In this document: piece after piece, positions 8,106 through 17,222 of the stretch
Position numbering within the stretch: the stretch's first letter is position 1
How the letters are laid out: the number at the start of each line of letters is the position of its first letter
Assembly: GCA_024233215.1 (NCBI GenBank)
Contig: JACKPW010000003.1
Location: forward strand, 372,001-436,000
Direction: 5' to 3'
Source: Verrucomicrobiales bacterium
Lineage (GTDB): Bacteria > Verrucomicrobiota > Verrucomicrobiia > Limisphaerales > J093
DNA: 64,000 nucleotides
Notes under the pieces: model-generated
What the model was told of the DNA's origin: nothing
The model's database searches: none
What the model saw: the letters and a program-made list of their open reading frames with translations, nothing else
Position numbers and translations under genes: made by a program

Positions 8106-9207
8106 TTCCCTTTGCCGCCTTGCTATGAACGGCTTACGTTCATTAACGCCATTAGGTGCCATGTTTGTGGCATCCATGTTTGACGCCTCATCTACGCGCT
8201 AACAACCTGTGCATCAGTAACGTCGGAATGAGAGCGGCCACGGTAATCGAGGGGTGGCCCCCCCGTTCCTGATCACGGTATTCGGGGTAATGCCGTTTCG
8301 ACCCTCACTGAGCCTCCTCTGGGTCGGCGAAGCCGCTTCTCCTCTGCTGGTGCAGTGGAAATGCGATAAATCCCAGGGGGTTTGGGGGACAGCGTCCCCC
8401 AAGGCCATTTGCGCGACGCCGGCCTCCGCCGTTTCCGCGTATCTCCTCAGGCCCCGCAGGGAAACGGAAACGGGAAACGACCGGATGGATCGGGATGTGC
8501 GAGGGACGACTCGATCTTGGAACTTCCCCTCAATTTGGCTGACCGCCCAAGATTGGCGTGGTGTTGAGATATTTGATGGACGACGATCGGAGGCCCGCCA
8601 GGCAGCGCGGAGCTGCTTGTCAGGGAGAGAAACGGCATGGCATGGAAGTTGCGTAAGAATCCCGCGACTTCCATCGAGTATGGTGATCGCAGCGCCATCA
8701 TTTACCGTGGCCGGTCTCAAACCACAAACAGCACCATGCTTCGCCTTCTAAGACGAACGAATACGCTGCGCCGTCCTGGCGCGGGTGCCTCTCCTTGGAG
8801 CACAAGCGAAGGACCCGCAGTGCGCAGACCCTTCGACACCAAGGCGGCTGACTGGCAAACCGAACGCAGCTCCGATGCACACACACCGGGATCCCGGCAC
8901 CGGACCAAGGTTTCAGAAGCAGCTGTTAAGGAGCTATTGCTGGTCTACCGTTTGTTTCGCCTCGCCGTTTCCGTCATGTCGTCGCCGCAGGAGACGCCTC
9001 ACTAAACTGTTAACAGGTGTTGACATTAACGTGGCAACAGCCCGAAAATCCCCCGGTGATCTTCCCCGGGCGGCCAACCCCCGGTAGCCAGGTATGCTGG
9101 CACGGAAGAGTGCGGCAGTATCGTGCTCAAAGGAGCCAATGACTAGTTGCTTGTTACTGCCTCCGCCAGACGGCACTACAATTGTACCTTAACGGAACAC
9201 GAAGGGC
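8106..9207. other. 1.1-kb left end of the element without a supported gene
   Basis: Open frames here lack family features and good starts. I see a perfect hairpin TTGGGGGAC-AGC-GTCCCCCAA (8382-8402) and an imperfect one around 8641-8671 (GGAAGTTGCG paired with CGCGACTTCC). These look like repeat or MITE-type structures. The last 200 bp should hold the promoter of the LRR gene, but no convincing -35/-10 pair stands out. Confidence 0.4.
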
Positions 9208-11547
9208 ATGATCCGCTACGCCGAGACTTTCGAGCCACGGTCTCTTGGCAACGCTATAGAAGCGGCAAACGCCGCATATAATTCTCTCGCGCCGGCGGGA
9301 CACATTGTAATCCGCGCCTTCGACCCACCCAGGGCATACCGCGAAGCTAGTAGCCGGATAAAGTGGGCGGCTAAAGAGAAACCCTCCGCGCTATACCTAT
9401 GGACGTTCGGCCTGACGCAACTACCCGGCACCATTGGGAGATTACAGGACCTGCGCTACTTGTCCCTTTCGCGCAACCTTTTAGAAGACCTGCCCGATTC
9501 AATCGGTCGAATGCTGCAGCTTGAGGTGCTTGATCTCTCGTACAACCAGCTCAAGCGCTTGCCACCAGGGCTGGGTCGCCTTTCCCGGCTAAGCTATCTC
9601 ATCATCAGAGGAAATCGCGGGGAGTTACCCGATAATTTCGCAGGGCTCATTCGCCTGCAGACACTCGACCTCGCCGGAGGGACGCTATCCAGTATCCCGG
9701 ACTCGATCACTGCACTGCCCAACCTGCAGTGCCTTTTCGTATCGCGGAATCAGCTACAAGGGCTACCCGAATCACTAGATGGGCTTAAGGGCTTGAAACG
9801 TTTCGTTCTCCGCCACAACAGACTGACCACGCTGCCAAACAGCGTAGGCGCCCTGTCACAGCTAGTTGAGTTAGACGTTAGCTACAACAAGCTAGCGGAG
9901 CTACCACAGTCTGTAGGAGATCTTGAGAACCTTGTGCTGCTGGACGCGCGATGCAACTCGCTTTGCTCCCTCCCGGAATCGCTAGGGTCGATCAAAACAC
10001 TGCGAATGCTGGATCTTACCGACAACTTACTCACAACCCTTCCATTGTCGCTTTCACGCCTCCACCAACTGACGGAGCTTGGTCTCGCCCGCAACGCGTT
10101 GTCCACTCTACCCGACGTGTTCGGTGAGTTTCCACGGCTAACGACCCTCAGTCTAAGCCGCAATGACCTCACCGAGATCCCCACCTCCCTGGGCGAAGTG
10201 CCGTTGTTGACAGCACTCGATCTGAGCGGCAACTGCCTTGCATCATTACCCCTCTCGCTCGCTAAGCTCATTCATCTGAGGCTCCTTAACCTCAGCGGCA
10301 ACGACTTCACCGCCTTGCCCGCGTTCGTGACCGCACTACCTCACCTGACTATATTGATTCTTGCCGGCAACCTACTGACGTCTATCCCCGAGTCATTAAG
10401 CCAGCTTTCTCGCTTGAGGAGACTCGATCTTAGCGGCAATCAATTAACTGAGGTGCCTGCCTCTCTTGGGCTCCTACGACATTTGGAGGAATTAGATTTA
10501 AGTGGGAACCAGCTGGCGACACTGCCAGACGCGCTCTGCCAGCTTTCAGAGCTACGAGTCCTGCACTTAGCGAACAACAACCTGACGGAGATACCCCATT
10601 GCGTTCGCGCAATGACATCTTTGTCAAGACTCTCTCTCCACGAAAACGAAAGAATACAATTGCCGCAGGAGCTAATCGGGTCGGAGCGTGCAAAGGACAT
10701 ACTAACGTTCCTTGCTCAAGAACTCACGCCTGTGAGTCCTAACGAAAACCGCGAAGATGTGCCGGGAAGACACCGACCTGGCCGCAATAATAGCGAGAAG
10801 AGACGTTTGCCCGAAAGGCAGACTTCCCCCGCGCAAGTTGCACCGGATGGCGAGGTGCGCGAGAACGAGGGGGATTGGTCCTCTGGGGCAGGAGAGAGAC
10901 ATCTGTGGCAGGTAGATGACTATTTGGCGATCTTGGACCACATCGATCCGACCGACGAGATCGTGTCTGATCAATTAGGCGGTGTTTTTCGGCGCCTCGG
11001 AAGAAGCATGCGACAGATGTCCACGCGACCAGGAAGTAGGCTGTTGTGCAACGCATTTTATCATGACATATTGCGGCAGCAGTTTATGTACGATGTGGAG
11101 CCAGGATGTGCCACACCTGGAAAGCAGCTTATCCGTAACGCGGCAACTATATTTCAGGAAAAGAGAGCGACGTGTATCGACATATGCTGTCTGTTCGCGG
11201 CAATGCTCGAAGCTGCCCATCAGCAGCCGCTCGTCGCCCTGCTTACCGCCCGGGAACACAGGCATGCTATAGTTGGCTATCGCGTACCCGGCGAGCCGGC
11301 CTGGGACAAACCGTCCATCGGCATGCTTAGACGCGCTACAAGGGATGGGAGCGCGGTTTTCTTCGAGGGAACCGGGGTTCTCGATTCAGAAGAAGTCCTC
11401 GGGGGAGAGGAGGAGTGGATGCGATACACAAACACGCTGTCTTTTGCCGACGCGCAGATCGCAGCGACGCGATTGCTTACTGACGGCAACGTCGAGATGG
11501 GGTTTCTGCTGGATGTCCGGGTCCAGCGCTTACGGCAAACACGATAA
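9208..11547 (+). CDS. Leucine-rich-repeat protein with C-terminal transglutaminase-like (cysteine peptidase fold) domain
   Basis: 779 aa, no signal peptide or membrane helix, so cytoplasmic. Residues 1-70 form a short unique head. Residues about 71-485 are 18 LRRs of 23 residues (LPxSLxxLxxLxxLDLSxNxLxx). A charged linker (about 510-560) follows. The C-terminal domain has KRATCIDICCLFAAMLEAA, then REHRHAIVGYRV about 25 residues later: a Cys-Asp and His arrangement like the transglutaminase-like domain also found in DUF4011 helicases. Composition looks AT-richer than the neighbours, with different codon use. The next gene starts 13 bp downstream and is probably co-transcribed. An LRR sensor controlling a protease or cross-linking effector is inferred; the catalytic assignment is by motif only. 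Confidence 0.8.
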   Translation: MIRYAETFEPRSLGNAIEAANAAYNSLAPAGHIVIRAFDPPRAYREASSRIKWAAKEKPSALYLWTFGLTQLPGTIGRLQDLRYLSLSRNLLEDLPDSIGRMLQLEVLDLSYNQLKRLPPGLGRLSRLSYLIIRGNRGELPDNFAGLIRLQTLDLAGGTLSSIPDSITALPNLQCLFVSRNQLQGLPESLDGLKGLKRFVLRHNRLTTLPNSVGALSQLVELDVSYNKLAELPQSVGDLENLVLLDARCNSLCSLPESLGSIKTLRMLDLTDNLLTTLPLSLSRLHQLTELGLARNALSTLPDVFGEFPRLTTLSLSRNDLTEIPTSLGEVPLLTALDLSGNCLASLPLSLAKLIHLRLLNLSGNDFTALPAFVTALPHLTILILAGNLLTSIPESLSQLSRLRRLDLSGNQLTEVPASLGLLRHLEELDLSGNQLATLPDALCQLSELRVLHLANNNLTEIPHCVRAMTSLSRLSLHENERIQLPQELIGSERAKDILTFLAQELTPVSPNENREDVPGRHRPGRNNSEKRRLPERQTSPAQVAPDGEVRENEGDWSSGAGERHLWQVDDYLAILDHIDPTDEIVSDQLGGVFRRLGRSMRQMSTRPGSRLLCNAFYHDILRQQFMYDVEPGCATPGKQLIRNAATIFQEKRATCIDICCLFAAMLEAAHQQPLVALLTAREHRHAIVGYRVPGEPAWDKPSIGMLRRATRDGSAVFFEGTGVLDSEEVLGGEEEWMRYTNTLSFADAQIAATRLLTDGNVEMGFLLDVRVQRLRQTR

Positions 11548-11560
11548 GTAGAGAGATACA

Positions 11561-12319
11561 ATGCAAAGTCCTGTTAAGCACTACCAGCGCGAGATTCATG
11601 ACAACACTGGCTTCTTCGCAACCTGGCTACCAAATGAGCCTGTGGAGGTCGGTGACATAGGTCGGATTTGTGAAGGCCGTTTTCGGAGATCGGCTTCTCT
11701 CGAGGATCTTGGGATAGCCTTTGAGGTAGCGGAAAGCAGAACTGAGCAGGCGCTCGACTACCGGTCAACGAATGGCACGAAGGTAACGACGAAAGAGAGC
11801 ATTGACGGAAAGGGTATTGGAACAGCGGAAGTCGAGATCGACTTCTCACACGAGGGCGCGTTTTTGTTCCAAGCGTCTGGGCTCCGGGTGAAGCGGTTGC
11901 GAGATTCGATGGGGGTTGGAGCACAGGTAGTGAAGGCTTACGAGGAAGGACGGTGGGAGAAGTCATGGCTCGTCATCGAGGCGCTGCAGCGTGCTGACGT
12001 GGCAACAATCATTGTTTCGCAGGACGTCAGCGCGGGACTGGTGTTGACAGCGAAGATGGATGAGGTTTTGGTGGATTTGTCACTCGCTGACCCACGGGTG
12101 AATCTTAGCCTCAAATCGCAACACGGGAGGATGATCAGTTTCCTTTCGAGCAAGGGGCCGCGTCCGCTCTACTCCTGTCTGCGCTTGGCTCGCTCGTGGC
12201 CCTTTGCGAGTCCGTCGGTTAGGCCAGTGCGTGGTCAGATAGCAAGCGCGGCAGACTGTCCTCTTTGTTTGGTCGGTGTGGATGAACTTCTCGCAGGCAC
12301 CGAGGCGTATGAGAACTGA
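11561..12319 (+). CDS. Unknown 252-aa partner of the LRR protein, gasdermin-like fold possible
   Basis: No family recognised with confidence. The predicted product is rich in beta strands (VEVGDIGRICEGRF, AFLFQASGLRV, KSWLVIEALQRADVATIIV, GLVLTAKMDEVLV), has no signal peptide, and ends in a loose tail containing CPLC. It lies 13 bp after a gene for an LRR protein with a cysteine-peptidase-like domain, and two hairpins follow it, closing a two-gene operon. Size, strand pattern and the protease neighbour resemble bacterial gasdermin operons, where a repeat-bearing protease cuts the C-terminal tail of a pore-former; that is a hypothesis, as I cannot show homology. An antitoxin, inhibitor or other substrate of the LRR protein would fit equally well. 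Confidence 0.6.
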   Translation: MQSPVKHYQREIHDNTGFFATWLPNEPVEVGDIGRICEGRFRRSASLEDLGIAFEVAESRTEQALDYRSTNGTKVTTKESIDGKGIGTAEVEIDFSHEGAFLFQASGLRVKRLRDSMGVGAQVVKAYEEGRWEKSWLVIEALQRADVATIIVSQDVSAGLVLTAKMDEVLVDLSLADPRVNLSLKSQHGRMISFLSSKGPRPLYSCLRLARSWPFASPSVRPVRGQIASAADCPLCLVGVDELLAGTEAYEN

Positions 12320-12399
12320 CGATGCCTAAGAGGCTGTCTGAGAATTCGTCCCGACCGGCGGCCGTGGACAGCGGGGCTGCATCCTCCGCGGTACGTGCA

Positions 12400-12428
12400 G
12401 GCCCGGTCCCCGCACCGGGCCGTTTATT
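12400..12428 (+). terminator. Intrinsic terminator after the LRR operon
   Basis: An 8-bp perfect stem, GGCCCGGT (12400-12407) paired with ACCGGGCC (12414-12421), is followed by GTTTATT. A second perfect hairpin, GCACGTTC-GAAA-GAACGTGC, lies at 12431-12450. Together they would stop transcription from the LRR pair. Confidence 0.6.
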
Positions 12429-12706
12429 AGGCACGTTCGAAAGAACGTGCGGATGAGTCAGGGAGAGTGTCGGCCGAATTGGCGGGAATGTCGTAGCCTT
12501 TTCACTTGGGTGCATTCAGAGTATAGAATTGCGGCTTGATGAGGTAGCTGCGGCCGCAGACTCGCTTCTCCGCCAGAGGCGGGAATCCAGTATCGCAGCG
12601 GTACGAAGGCGACGATCCCGAGGATGACACTTACCCACCAAGGGGCCATCATCAGCATGTAACGGTGCGGAGTAATCCGTGGGGGGAATGAGGGAACGGT
12701 GAGGAA

Positions 12707-13294
12707 ATGGATTGTGGAGGAGGTCACGGGGTCACGGGAGCAATTCGGGATTGCCGACTGGGACGGCGTGCTGTTTCTGAGGGCGCCATTCAAATCCGGG
12801 CGGACAGCTTTGTTGGGGAACGGCCGCCGTGTCCTCGTGAGTGCCCCGGGCGGCTGCATCGCCACGGCTTCTATCGTCGCTATGCCGCACCCGCGGGCTC
12901 GGAGTTCCTCACCATCGCCCGTTACCTCTGCCGGCGCTGCGGTCTGACCGTTTCGGTATTGCCGGTGGAACATCTTCCCTACCGACCGGTGAAAGTCCCG
13001 CGACTGGAGGCTTTCCTGGATGGCCAGGCGGGGGTGGGAACGGGTCCCGATCCCCCGCCTGGTCTGCTCGAGGCAGGGTGCCTGCGTCGGGCTTGGGCTC
13101 GGTTTCAGACCAGAGGTTCCCACTTACAAAAGGCCTTTGATCTGCGGCTGCCGAGTGTGATCGATTCCGCGCGGGATCTGTGGTTACAGATGCGCCGCGC
13201 CAAGCGGTCACTGGCCGGGATCCTCGACTTCCTGGCCCGGGTCGGCAAGCAATCCCTGCTGGGGGACTATCGTTGTCTGCGGCTGCCGGCTTGA
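12707..13294 (+). CDS. Zinc-ribbon protein of DUF6431 type, transposon accessory; possible frameshift
   Basis: 195 aa. The recognisable core has CPRECPGRLHRHGFYRR, then IARYLCRRCGLTVSVLP and HLPYRPVKVP: two Cys pairs making a zinc ribbon as in DUF6431 proteins, which sit beside transposases. The first 40 residues in this frame look unnatural, while another frame starting at 12699 (MRKWIVEEVTGSREQFGIAD) reads like a genuine N-terminus up to about 12800. A frameshift near 12800-12830 is therefore likely, or the true start is internal. The next gene, for the transposase, begins about 100 bp downstream. Confidence 0.55.
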   Translation: MDCGGGHGVTGAIRDCRLGRRAVSEGAIQIRADSFVGERPPCPRECPGRLHRHGFYRRYAAPAGSEFLTIARYLCRRCGLTVSVLPVEHLPYRPVKVPRLEAFLDGQAGVGTGPDPPPGLLEAGCLRRAWARFQTRGSHLQKAFDLRLPSVIDSARDLWLQMRRAKRSLAGILDFLARVGKQSLLGDYRCLRLPA

Positions 13295-13395
13295 GCGCGT
13301 TTTCTCCGGGAGGGTGTCGTCACGGGAACCTCGGAGCCGATCCCACACAACCGTTGGTTTGGCCCGGCCCAACACCCCGGCTGATCCTCGCGGCC

Positions 13396-14679
13396 ATGAC
13401 AACGACACCCTCGTCAGACCGGGCCGAGGCGGTGGCCCTGGCCCGGTTCGCCCTCATCAGCAAACTCCAGGAGCTGCTCCGGCGGCCGATGCCCTTGAGG
13501 CTGGCCCTGGAAACCGTCGCCGCTGCCTCCAAGGTCTCCTCCGACCCGGCCGAAGGTATCGGTCCGGTCGCCCTCCGCACCTTGGAAGACTGGTGGTATG
13601 CCTATCAACACGGCGGCTTTGCCGCCCTCCGTCCCAAGACCCGTTCTGATCGGGGCGTGCCCCGCACCCTCACCCCGGAGCAGGAACAGTTCATTCTCAC
13701 CCAGGTCCGCATTCATCCCGCCATCCCCATCAAGGTCCTCCACCGACTCTGGCGCCAGCAGGACCCCAAACTGCCCGCCTTGAGTGCCATCTACCGCGCC
13801 TTGCAGCGTCACGACTTGGGCCATCGCTCCCGCCGCAACCTCCTGCGCCAAAGCGTCAGCGGCCCCACCAAGGCCTTCGAAGCCCCGGTGGTCAACGACC
13901 TTTGGATGGCCGACTTCTCCCCCGGTCCCTTCCTCCACCTTCCCGGTCACAAGAAAGCCGTCCCCACCCATCTGTGTGTCCTCCTCGACGATCACTCCCG
14001 CGTCGTCGTCCACGCCGCCTATTACTTCCAAGCCAACACCCGCTGCTTCCACCAGAGCTTCAAGGAGGCCCTCCGTCGCCGCGGCCTGCCCCGCAAGCTC
14101 TACACCGACCAGGGCGGACCCTTCACCAATGACCACACCCGCCTCATCTGTGCCAACCTCGGCATCCGCCTGCTCCACGCCAAACCCTATCACGCCTGGA
14201 GCAAGGGAAAGATCGAACGGTTCTTCGGCACCCTCCAACGGGACTTTGAAGTGAGCTTGCGCCTGCCGGACCAGGTTCCCGCCTCCCTGGAGGAACTCAA
14301 CGCCAAGCTCGCCGACTGGATCGCCGGCGTCTATCACCCCCGTCACCATGAGGGCATCGCCATGAGCCCTCATGAACGCTTCACCCGCGGCAGCGCCCAC
14401 CTCCGCCTGCTCGACCCCCACCAGAATCTCGACCGGCTCTTCTATGCCCAGAAGACGCGGGTCGTTCGCAAGGACGGTACCGTGCGCCTGGAGAGTCGAC
14501 TTTACGAGGTCGACCTCGCCCTCCGGGGCCTGGAAGTACGCCTCTGCTTCGATCCCTGGACCTTTGCCCGGGTCGAAGTCGATTACCGGGGCCAGTCCTT
14601 CGGCCTGGCCCGCCTGGTTGACCGCCACCTCAACAGCCGCCTGCCCCGCAAAGGAAACGATCATGAAACCTCCCACTGA
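13396..14679 (+). CDS. DDE transposase/integrase (rve fold)
   Basis: 427 aa from ATG 13396. The N-terminus carries helix-turn-helix regions (residues about 20-120, ending in LRPKTRSDRGVPRTLTPEQE). The catalytic core shows VNDLWMADFSPGPF (first Asp), KLYTDQGGPFTND (second Asp) and AWSKGKIERFFGTLQRD (Glu), the D,D-35-E set of retroviral-type integrases. A beta-barrel-like C-terminal part follows. It should cut and join the transposon ends. The stop overlaps the ATPase start by 17 bp, so the two are coupled, as in Tn7-type TnsB/TnsC and TniA/TniB pairs. Confidence 0.92.
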   Translation: MTTTPSSDRAEAVALARFALISKLQELLRRPMPLRLALETVAAASKVSSDPAEGIGPVALRTLEDWWYAYQHGGFAALRPKTRSDRGVPRTLTPEQEQFILTQVRIHPAIPIKVLHRLWRQQDPKLPALSAIYRALQRHDLGHRSRRNLLRQSVSGPTKAFEAPVVNDLWMADFSPGPFLHLPGHKKAVPTHLCVLLDDHSRVVVHAAYYFQANTRCFHQSFKEALRRRGLPRKLYTDQGGPFTNDHTRLICANLGIRLLHAKPYHAWSKGKIERFFGTLQRDFEVSLRLPDQVPASLEELNAKLADWIAGVYHPRHHEGIAMSPHERFTRGSAHLRLLDPHQNLDRLFYAQKTRVVRKDGTVRLESRLYEVDLALRGLEVRLCFDPWTFARVEVDYRGQSFGLARLVDRHLNSRLPRKGNDHETSH

Positions 14680-15517
14680 CCTCAACCTGCTCGCCCGCCA
14701 ATGGGGCGCCAGCGCCGTTCCCTTCAGTCTGGCCAACCCCGAGGACTGGCTCGAAACCCCGGCCATGCACGCCGCCACCGATGCCCTCACCCAAACCGCC
14801 ACGCTCCGTTCGGTCATGCTCCTGACCGGTCCCAACGGCGTCGGCAAGAGCGCCCTGGCCGGTCGTTGGCTCCGCGCCCTCGACTCCCGCCTCTTCGCCC
14901 CCCTCTGCCTCACCCACGCCACCTTGAGCGGCTGCGGCATCCTCGCCTCCCTCGCCACCAAACTCGGCAAACCGGTCTCCTTCCGCCGCGAACGCAACCT
15001 CCAGTTCATCGAGGACGCCTTCGCTCAACTCGAACACCGCATCCCCGTGGTCCTGGTCGATGAGGCCCAGAACCTCAGCGCTTCGAGTCTCGAGGAGATC
15101 CGCCTCCTCCTGGGCCTGAACCTGCCCCAGCATCCCTCCTTCGCCCTCATCCTCCTGGGTGACGAGTTCCTCTTGAGCACCCTCCAGCTCCGGAGTCAAC
15201 GGGCCCTTTACTCCCGTCTGGGCTGCCACCGGAATCTTGCCCCTTGGACTCCGGAACAATGCGCCCAATACCTCACTACCGCTCTCACCGCCGTCGGCTT
15301 GAGTGCTGCCTCCTTGGAACCCGCCGCCTCCGAGTTGCTCGTCAACGCCAGCGGTGGCATCCCCCGCAGCCTCTCGCTGCTCGCCCGTTCGGCCTGGATC
15401 CTCGCCGCCACCGGGCAGGCCCAACGCATCACTCCCGACCACGTCAACGGTGCGCTCCAATCGGTTCCCTGCGTGCCGGGACTGGCTCGACCTCCGCAGG
15501 AGGTGCTCCCGGCCTGA
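14663..15517 (+). CDS. AAA ATPase, TniB/TnsC/ExeA-like transposition regulator
   Basis: 284 aa from ATG 14663, with AAAGGA about 8 bp upstream. The Walker A motif is GPNGVGKS (near residue 55) and the Walker B motif VVLVDEAQN (near 133). GDEF (near 168) is sensor-like, and the SGGIPRSLSLLARSA helix region matches the lid of ExeA/TniB proteins. In related elements the ATPase selects the target and activates the DDE transposase. It overlaps the transposase gene and is followed 7 bp later by the third gene. Confidence 0.9.
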   Translation: MKPPTDLNLLARQWGASAVPFSLANPEDWLETPAMHAATDALTQTATLRSVMLLTGPNGVGKSALAGRWLRALDSRLFAPLCLTHATLSGCGILASLATKLGKPVSFRRERNLQFIEDAFAQLEHRIPVVLVDEAQNLSASSLEEIRLLLGLNLPQHPSFALILLGDEFLLSTLQLRSQRALYSRLGCHRNLAPWTPEQCAQYLTTALTAVGLSAASLEPAASELLVNASGGIPRSLSLLARSAWILAATGQAQRITPDHVNGALQSVPCVPGLARPPQEVLPA

Positions 15518-15524
15518 CCCGCTT

Positions 15525-15929
15525 ATGCCTTCCCCCGTCGGTCCCAACCACATCCTCGCCGCCCACCAGCTCTATTGCCGTCTCACCGGCCAGAGCCTGA
15601 GTCTGCGTTACGACCGCGAGCGCCAGTGGTTCGAGCTGTTGCGCGCCGGCTTCAACCTCGAGGACCTGCGCCGCGTGATCACTTACCTCCAGGGGGAAAT
15701 CCGCCAACAACGCCGCAACGTCGGCGCCCTCAAGCTCTCCAACCTCCTCCAACCCGACCGCTTCGAGGAAGACCTCAACATCGCCCGCGTCCGCCTCCGG
15801 CCCCCGCCCAAACCTCAACCCCCTCCTCCGCCGCCTCCACCCGCTCTGTCCCCGGAACAAGCCCAAGCGCGTCGCGCCCACGCGTTACGTCAGATCCGCC
15901 ACATCAAGCAACGACTCGGCCTCCCGTAA
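15525..15929 (+). CDS. Small proline-rich transposon protein, unknown role
   Basis: 134 aa. The N-terminal 80 residues are predicted helical (HILAAHQLYCRLTGQSLSL, FELLRAGFNLEDLRRVITYL). Then comes a proline run (about residues 93-110) and a basic helical tail (RAHALRQIRHIKQRL). No family is recognised. It lies 7 bp after the ATPase gene, in the position of target-site or accessory factors in multi-gene transposons, so a role in transposition is likely. The proline run could tether two binding ends. Confidence 0.7.
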   Translation: MPSPVGPNHILAAHQLYCRLTGQSLSLRYDRERQWFELLRAGFNLEDLRRVITYLQGEIRQQRRNVGALKLSNLLQPDRFEEDLNIARVRLRPPPKPQPPPPPPPPALSPEQAQARRAHALRQIRHIKQRLGLP

Positions 15930-16138
15930 GCCGCCGCCACCCAACCCGGCATCTTCCCATCGCTTCCACGAAGCGCTCCCTCGTCTCCCTTATCCACGGA
16001 ATATCCCGCCACCCCACGGCGCTTCCCCACGGACCATTCCTCACAGCTCCTCCACGAAATATCGCGTTACGCCACAATCAGCACGTCCGCCAGAGTTTTT
16101 CTTCTCTTTCGACCCATGATCGATTCCTTCCCCGCGAG

Positions 16139-17206
16139 CTAATCCCTCGCTACCATCCAAGCCTTTGAGCAGAGCTGCCTGACTTCACCGACCAAGGTCA
16201 CGTCCAGCGGATCAGGCAGTTTAGTGTTAAGGTGGACGGCAAGGGCATGATCCAGAAAATCCCGAAGAGCTGCGTGCACGTTCCGATTGATCTCCGGGTA
16301 TGATGTGCGTGACCGTGGGGCGAACTGAACCTGACCGTACTCAAGCAGTGCGACTGCGACGCGAAGCGCACGCTCGTCGCCGCTCGGCACCGCTGCGCAA
16401 CTCTCAGCGATCCTGAGGAGGTCGGCCCACAGAAGCTGCATCGCATACGAAATCCCGCCCTTGGGATCTACAGGGGTGAGCGGCCAACTGAACCCACGTT
16501 CCTTTTGCCACCGGTCGAAGCCGTCAGCGGCGTCCGCCAGCTTGCCCCAGCAGTAGTTGATGTGGTCGTGTGCTCCAGACAGCACTCGTAATAGGTTGTC
16601 TAATCCCCAAAGAAGCTCACGAGTAATGCCCTCAGTCAGCAGGCTGCTTCCGTGGAACCAACGCTGGAGCGCAGACAGGAAGCGCTGCGCATCTGCCTCC
16701 TTCAAGGTATCGTCCATCCGGTGTAGAACGGGAGCGATGTCACTGATTCCTCGCAGGATTCCCGTGAGGGGTGCATCGACATCGCCGATGCTTCCACGCG
16801 GAATGTCCGGGATCTGGACCCAATCTCGTCTCAGATGTCGCCTGCTCCACCAATAGTCGCCGTTTGTACAAATCACGAACTCCGCCCGAATGCTCTGTGC
16901 GTCTGCGTAGCTGATGGCTTGCGCCATGCTCTTCTCAGGCTTCTTGTCTTTCCTCTCCTTGCACTCAACGACCAACCAGGGCTTGCCGCAGCGCGACACG
17001 AGGATATCGATCCGATAAGATTTCGATCCCACCTTTACCTGCCGCTCGAACTCGATGTCGGCGACGGATATGCCGTAGGCACGAATCAACTCGAATGCGC
17101 ACCATTGTCGAACCCGCTCTTCGGGCTTCGCCCGCGCCCCGTTCTGGGACGTGTGCTCGGGAAATAGGTAGGTCGATTCGGGGATTTCGTAGAAGCGTTC
17201 GCGCAT
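16139..17206 (-). CDS. HsdR_N-type PD-(D/E)XK nuclease-domain protein, second gene of a putative defence pair
   Basis: 355 aa. Residues about 25-130 match the N-terminal nuclease domain of type I restriction R subunits (HSDR_N family): PEERVRQW, YRIDILVSRCGKPWLVVECK gives the D...ExK triad, followed by QAISYADA and FVICTNGDYW. The helicase part of HsdR is absent. The remaining 220 residues are helical and unrecognised. It begins 16 bp after the stop of the EVE-like nuclease gene, so the two form one operon. It probably cuts DNA with help from the partner; the specificity is unknown. Confidence 0.75.
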   Translation of the reverse strand: MRERFYEIPESTYLFPEHTSQNGARAKPEERVRQWCAFELIRAYGISVADIEFERQVKVGSKSYRIDILVSRCGKPWLVVECKERKDKKPEKSMAQAISYADAQSIRAEFVICTNGDYWWSRRHLRRDWVQIPDIPRGSIGDVDAPLTGILRGISDIAPVLHRMDDTLKEADAQRFLSALQRWFHGSSLLTEGITRELLWGLDNLLRVLSGAHDHINYCWGKLADAADGFDRWQKERGFSWPLTPVDPKGGISYAMQLLWADLLRIAESCAAVPSGDERALRVAVALLEYGQVQFAPRSRTSYPEINRNVHAALRDFLDHALAVHLNTKLPDPLDVTLVGEVRQLCSKAWMVARD

Positions 17207-17222
17207 CGACTTGAGTCCCCTG

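Larger units (their letters stand above)
12475..16075 (+). mobile_element. Four-gene DDE transposon (zinc-ribbon protein, transposase, AAA ATPase, small protein)
   Basis: Four genes in one direction form a unit at 12707-15929. Repeats near the right end, TCCACGGAATATCCCGCCA (15993-16011) and TCCACGAAATATCGCG (16051-16066), resemble the reverse complement of GGCGGGAATGTCGTAG at 12481-12496, suggesting transposase-binding end repeats as in Tn7/Mu-like elements. Exact termini and a target duplication were not found, so the boundaries are approximate. Confidence 0.6.

Noticed and set aside
8214..8720. 168-aa open frame on the minus strand
   Set aside because: Its product reads through the hairpin repeat at 8382-8402 and resembles spurious proteins produced by such repeats; no start signal or domain.
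11561..12319. Firm naming as bacterial gasdermin
   Set aside because: No alignable signature could be shown by eye; only size, strand pattern and neighbour fit, so it is kept as a hypothesis.
13414..15009. 531-aa open frame on the minus strand
   Set aside because: Antisense to the DDE transposase and ATPase, whose catalytic motifs are clear; no domain seen in the antisense product.
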